A stretch of 5,707 nucleotides of DNA from Pseudomonadota bacterium. Lineage in GTDB: Bacteria > Pseudomonadota > Gammaproteobacteria > Burkholderiales > SG8-39. Shown one piece after another: positions 4,222-5,707 of the stretch. The position numbers and the translations under genes are program-made. The notes beneath the pieces are model-generated. The model made no database searches and was not told where the DNA came from. It saw only the letters and a list, made by a program, of their open reading frames with translations. Numbering within the stretch: position 1 is the first letter of the stretch; every line of letters starts with the position of its first letter. The stretch covers positions 1-5,707 of the forward strand of contig JAJZUN010000188.1 of the NCBI GenBank assembly GCA_021848555.1, read 5' to 3'.

Positions 4222-5707
4222 ATGCGAAGGAGATCGCCCGCGAACTCGAGCAGCACGCTGCGGAGGTCGCGGCCTACCTGCTGCCGCAGGGCAAGAAGGC
4301 CGGCGCTGAGTGGAAGGTCGGCGGCATCGGCGGCGAGCCGGGACAGTCGCTGTCGGTGCGCATCAGCGGCGGCAAGCGCGGCGTGTGGAAGGACTTCGCC
4401 ACCGACCAGGGCGGCGACCTGCTTGACCTCTGGGGCGCTGTGCACTGCTGCTCGGTCGCGGAGGCCATGCGTCAGGCGGCGCAGTACCTGGGCGTGAGCC
4501 TGACCATGCCGGAGCGGCCGGCGAAGACCTTCACTCGGCCCCAGCGTGCCGCCGACGTCGTGAAGCCGAAGGCCGGCGCGCGCGACTGGCTGCTCGGCCG
4601 CGGCCTGACCGATGCCACGCTCGACGCTTTCAAGATCGGCGAGCAGTCGCGCGGAGGCAAGACCTACGCGGTGTTCCCGTACCTGCGTGACGGCGAGCTG
4701 GTCAACGCCAAGAGCCGCAACGTGGCCGACAAGCGCGACATGCGCCAGGAGGCCGGCGCCGAGCCATGCCTGTTCGGCTGGCACCTGGTCGACCCGAAGG
4801 CGCGCACCGTCGTGCTGACCGAGGGCGAGATCGACGCGATGACGCTGCACCAGGCCGGCCATGCCGCGCTGTCGTGCAACGCTGGCGCCGGAAACCACCA
4901 GTGGATCGAAAACGACTGGGAGCGGCTGCAGCGCTTCAGCGACATCGTGATTGCCTACGACGCCGACGACGCCGGCCGCAAGGGCGCGCAGGAGGTCGCG
5001 CGGCGGCTGGGTTTCGAGCGGTGCCGCATCGCCACCTTCGGGCGCTTCAAGGACGCGAACGAGGCCCTGCAGGCGGGCGAGGACGGCGAGTTCTTCTGGG
5101 AGGCCATCCGGGCGGCCAAGCCCGTCGACCCCGCCGAACTGCAGTCGATCAACGACTTCACGGCGCTGGTCAAGGCGATGTTCTACCCGGCACCGGGCGC
5201 CGACGACGATGGCAGCTACCCGCTGAGCATCGGCGCGACGACGCACGACTGGCTGCGGTTCCGCCGCGGCGAGTTCACGGTCTGGACCGGCATCAACGGC
5301 CACGGCAAGAGCCTGGCGCTGTCCCAGGTGGCGCTGCAGACGGCGCACATGGGCGCGCGCTGGTGCGTCTTCAGCGGCGAGATGCAGCCGGCGATGCAGG
5401 CCAAGCGGATGATCAAGCAGGCCAGCGGCACCGACCGCCCGACGCCGGCCTACATCGACGCGATCGGCGCGTGGCTGGGCGAGCGGGTGTGGGTTGTGGC
5501 CACGGTTGGCTCGGCCAAGCTCGAGCGGCTGCTCGAGGTGTTCGGCTACGCGAACCGCCGGTACGGCTGCGACCAGTTCGTAATCGACAGCCTGATGATG
5601 GTCGACGTGCCCGAGGACGGGCCCGGCGCATTCTCGGCGCAGAAGAAGGCCGTCCAGTTGATCGCCGACTTCGCCAAGCGCCACGGCGTGCACGTTCACT
5701 TGGTGGC
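4218..5707 (+). CDS. T7 gp4-/Twinkle-like primase-helicase, TOPRIM plus RecA-type helicase (3' truncated)
   Basis: A replicative DNA helicase joined to a primase-type TOPRIM domain; 496 codons are visible and the frame is open at the right edge. The start at ATG 4218 overlaps the previous stop (ATGA) and has SD GGAGGT (4206-4211), 6 nt upstream. Residues 31-75 (VGGIGGEPGQSLSV...GVWKDFATDQGGDLLDLW) resemble the zinc-ribbon region of such primases but lack its cysteines. TOPRIM follows: Glu202 in VVLTEGEIDA and D248-A-D-D-A-G in IAYDADDAGRKG. The RecA-like domain starts near residue 330, with Walker A GINGHGKS (358-365), a SGEM segment and Walker B FVIDSLMMVD (Asp457). The missing end should hold the DNA-binding loops and arginine finger. 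T7 gp4 has about 566 residues, so roughly 70-150 codons are likely missing. It should act with the upstream initiator at the element's fork; actual primer synthesis is uncertain without the zinc site. Confidence 0.93.
   Translation, partial: MNAKEIARELEQHAAEVAAYLLPQGKKAGAEWKVGGIGGEPGQSLSVRISGGKRGVWKDFATDQGGDLLDLWGAVHCCSVAEAMRQAAQYLGVSLTMPERPAKTFTRPQRAADVVKPKAGARDWLLGRGLTDATLDAFKIGEQSRGGKTYAVFPYLRDGELVNAKSRNVADKRDMRQEAGAEPCLFGWHLVDPKARTVVLTEGEIDAMTLHQAGHAALSCNAGAGNHQWIENDWERLQRFSDIVIAYDADDAGRKGAQEVARRLGFERCRIATFGRFKDANEALQAGEDGEFFWEAIRAAKPVDPAELQSINDFTALVKAMFYPAPGADDDGSYPLSIGATTHDWLRFRRGEFTVWTGINGHGKSLALSQVALQTAHMGARWCVFSGEMQPAMQAKRMIKQASGTDRPTPAYIDAIGAWLGERVWVVATVGSAKLERLLEVFGYANRRYGCDQFVIDSLMMVDVPEDGPGAFSAQKKAVQLIADFAKRHGVHVHLV

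Noticed and set aside
4197..5699. 500-codon open frame on the minus strand opposite the primase-helicase
   Set aside because: It lies antisense to a gene with clear TOPRIM and Walker motifs. Its translation is low-complexity, rich in Leu, Ala, Arg, Val and His with no recognisable domain, as expected from GC-biased third positions of the sense gene.

Overview
This window looks like the integrase-proximal end of an integrated mobile element (a prophage, or possibly a phage satellite) in a high-GC proteobacterium. Very high GC, GC-biased third codon positions, a P4-type integrase, AlpA-type regulators and a T7-like primase-helicase fit Burkholderiales best. Xanthomonadales or Pseudomonadales cannot be excluded. 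The organism is an inference; nothing host-chromosomal is visible. All eight recognised genes lie on the + strand.

Layout. (1) 1-1080: tyrosine recombinase, with its start cut off by the left edge but its catalytic centre complete. (2) 1081-1241: gap with a GC-rich hairpin and a second hairpin that buries a Shine-Dalgarno (SD) sequence. (3) 1242-1580: divergent AlpA-like DNA-binding protein. (4) 1581-1690: gap that can fold into a small three-way junction. (5) 1691-2410: 239-residue protein of unknown function with a conserved-looking C-terminal module. (6) 2411-2551: the most structured gap, with a 16-bp near-perfect direct repeat, several inverted repeats and another SD-burying hairpin. (7) 2552-5707: a tightly packed operon whose genes overlap or nearly touch (TAATG, GTGA, 1-nt gap, ATGA). 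It encodes a second AlpA-like regulator, an HTH_39-like protein, a 68-residue Cys/His-rich protein, a phage replication protein with the Phg_2220_C domain, and a TOPRIM-RecA primase-helicase that runs off the right edge.

How the genes may work together. The integrase inserts and excises the element. The AlpA-like proteins probably act as transcription regulators or recombination directionality factors. The operon from 2552 is a replication module of initiator plus primase/helicase. Inside the initiator gene, in the linker between its two domains, is an AT-rich patch with four copies of the heptamer CTGATTC, flanked by further repeats. This resembles the lambda O arrangement, in which the origin lies within the initiator gene, and is the strongest candidate for an unannotated functional site here.

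No CI-type repressor, divergent lysogeny switch, capsid, terminase, tRNA, IS element or CRISPR array is visible. No convincing sigma-70 promoter was found. Control may rest partly on the leader hairpins that cover the ribosome binding sites of both AlpA-like genes.
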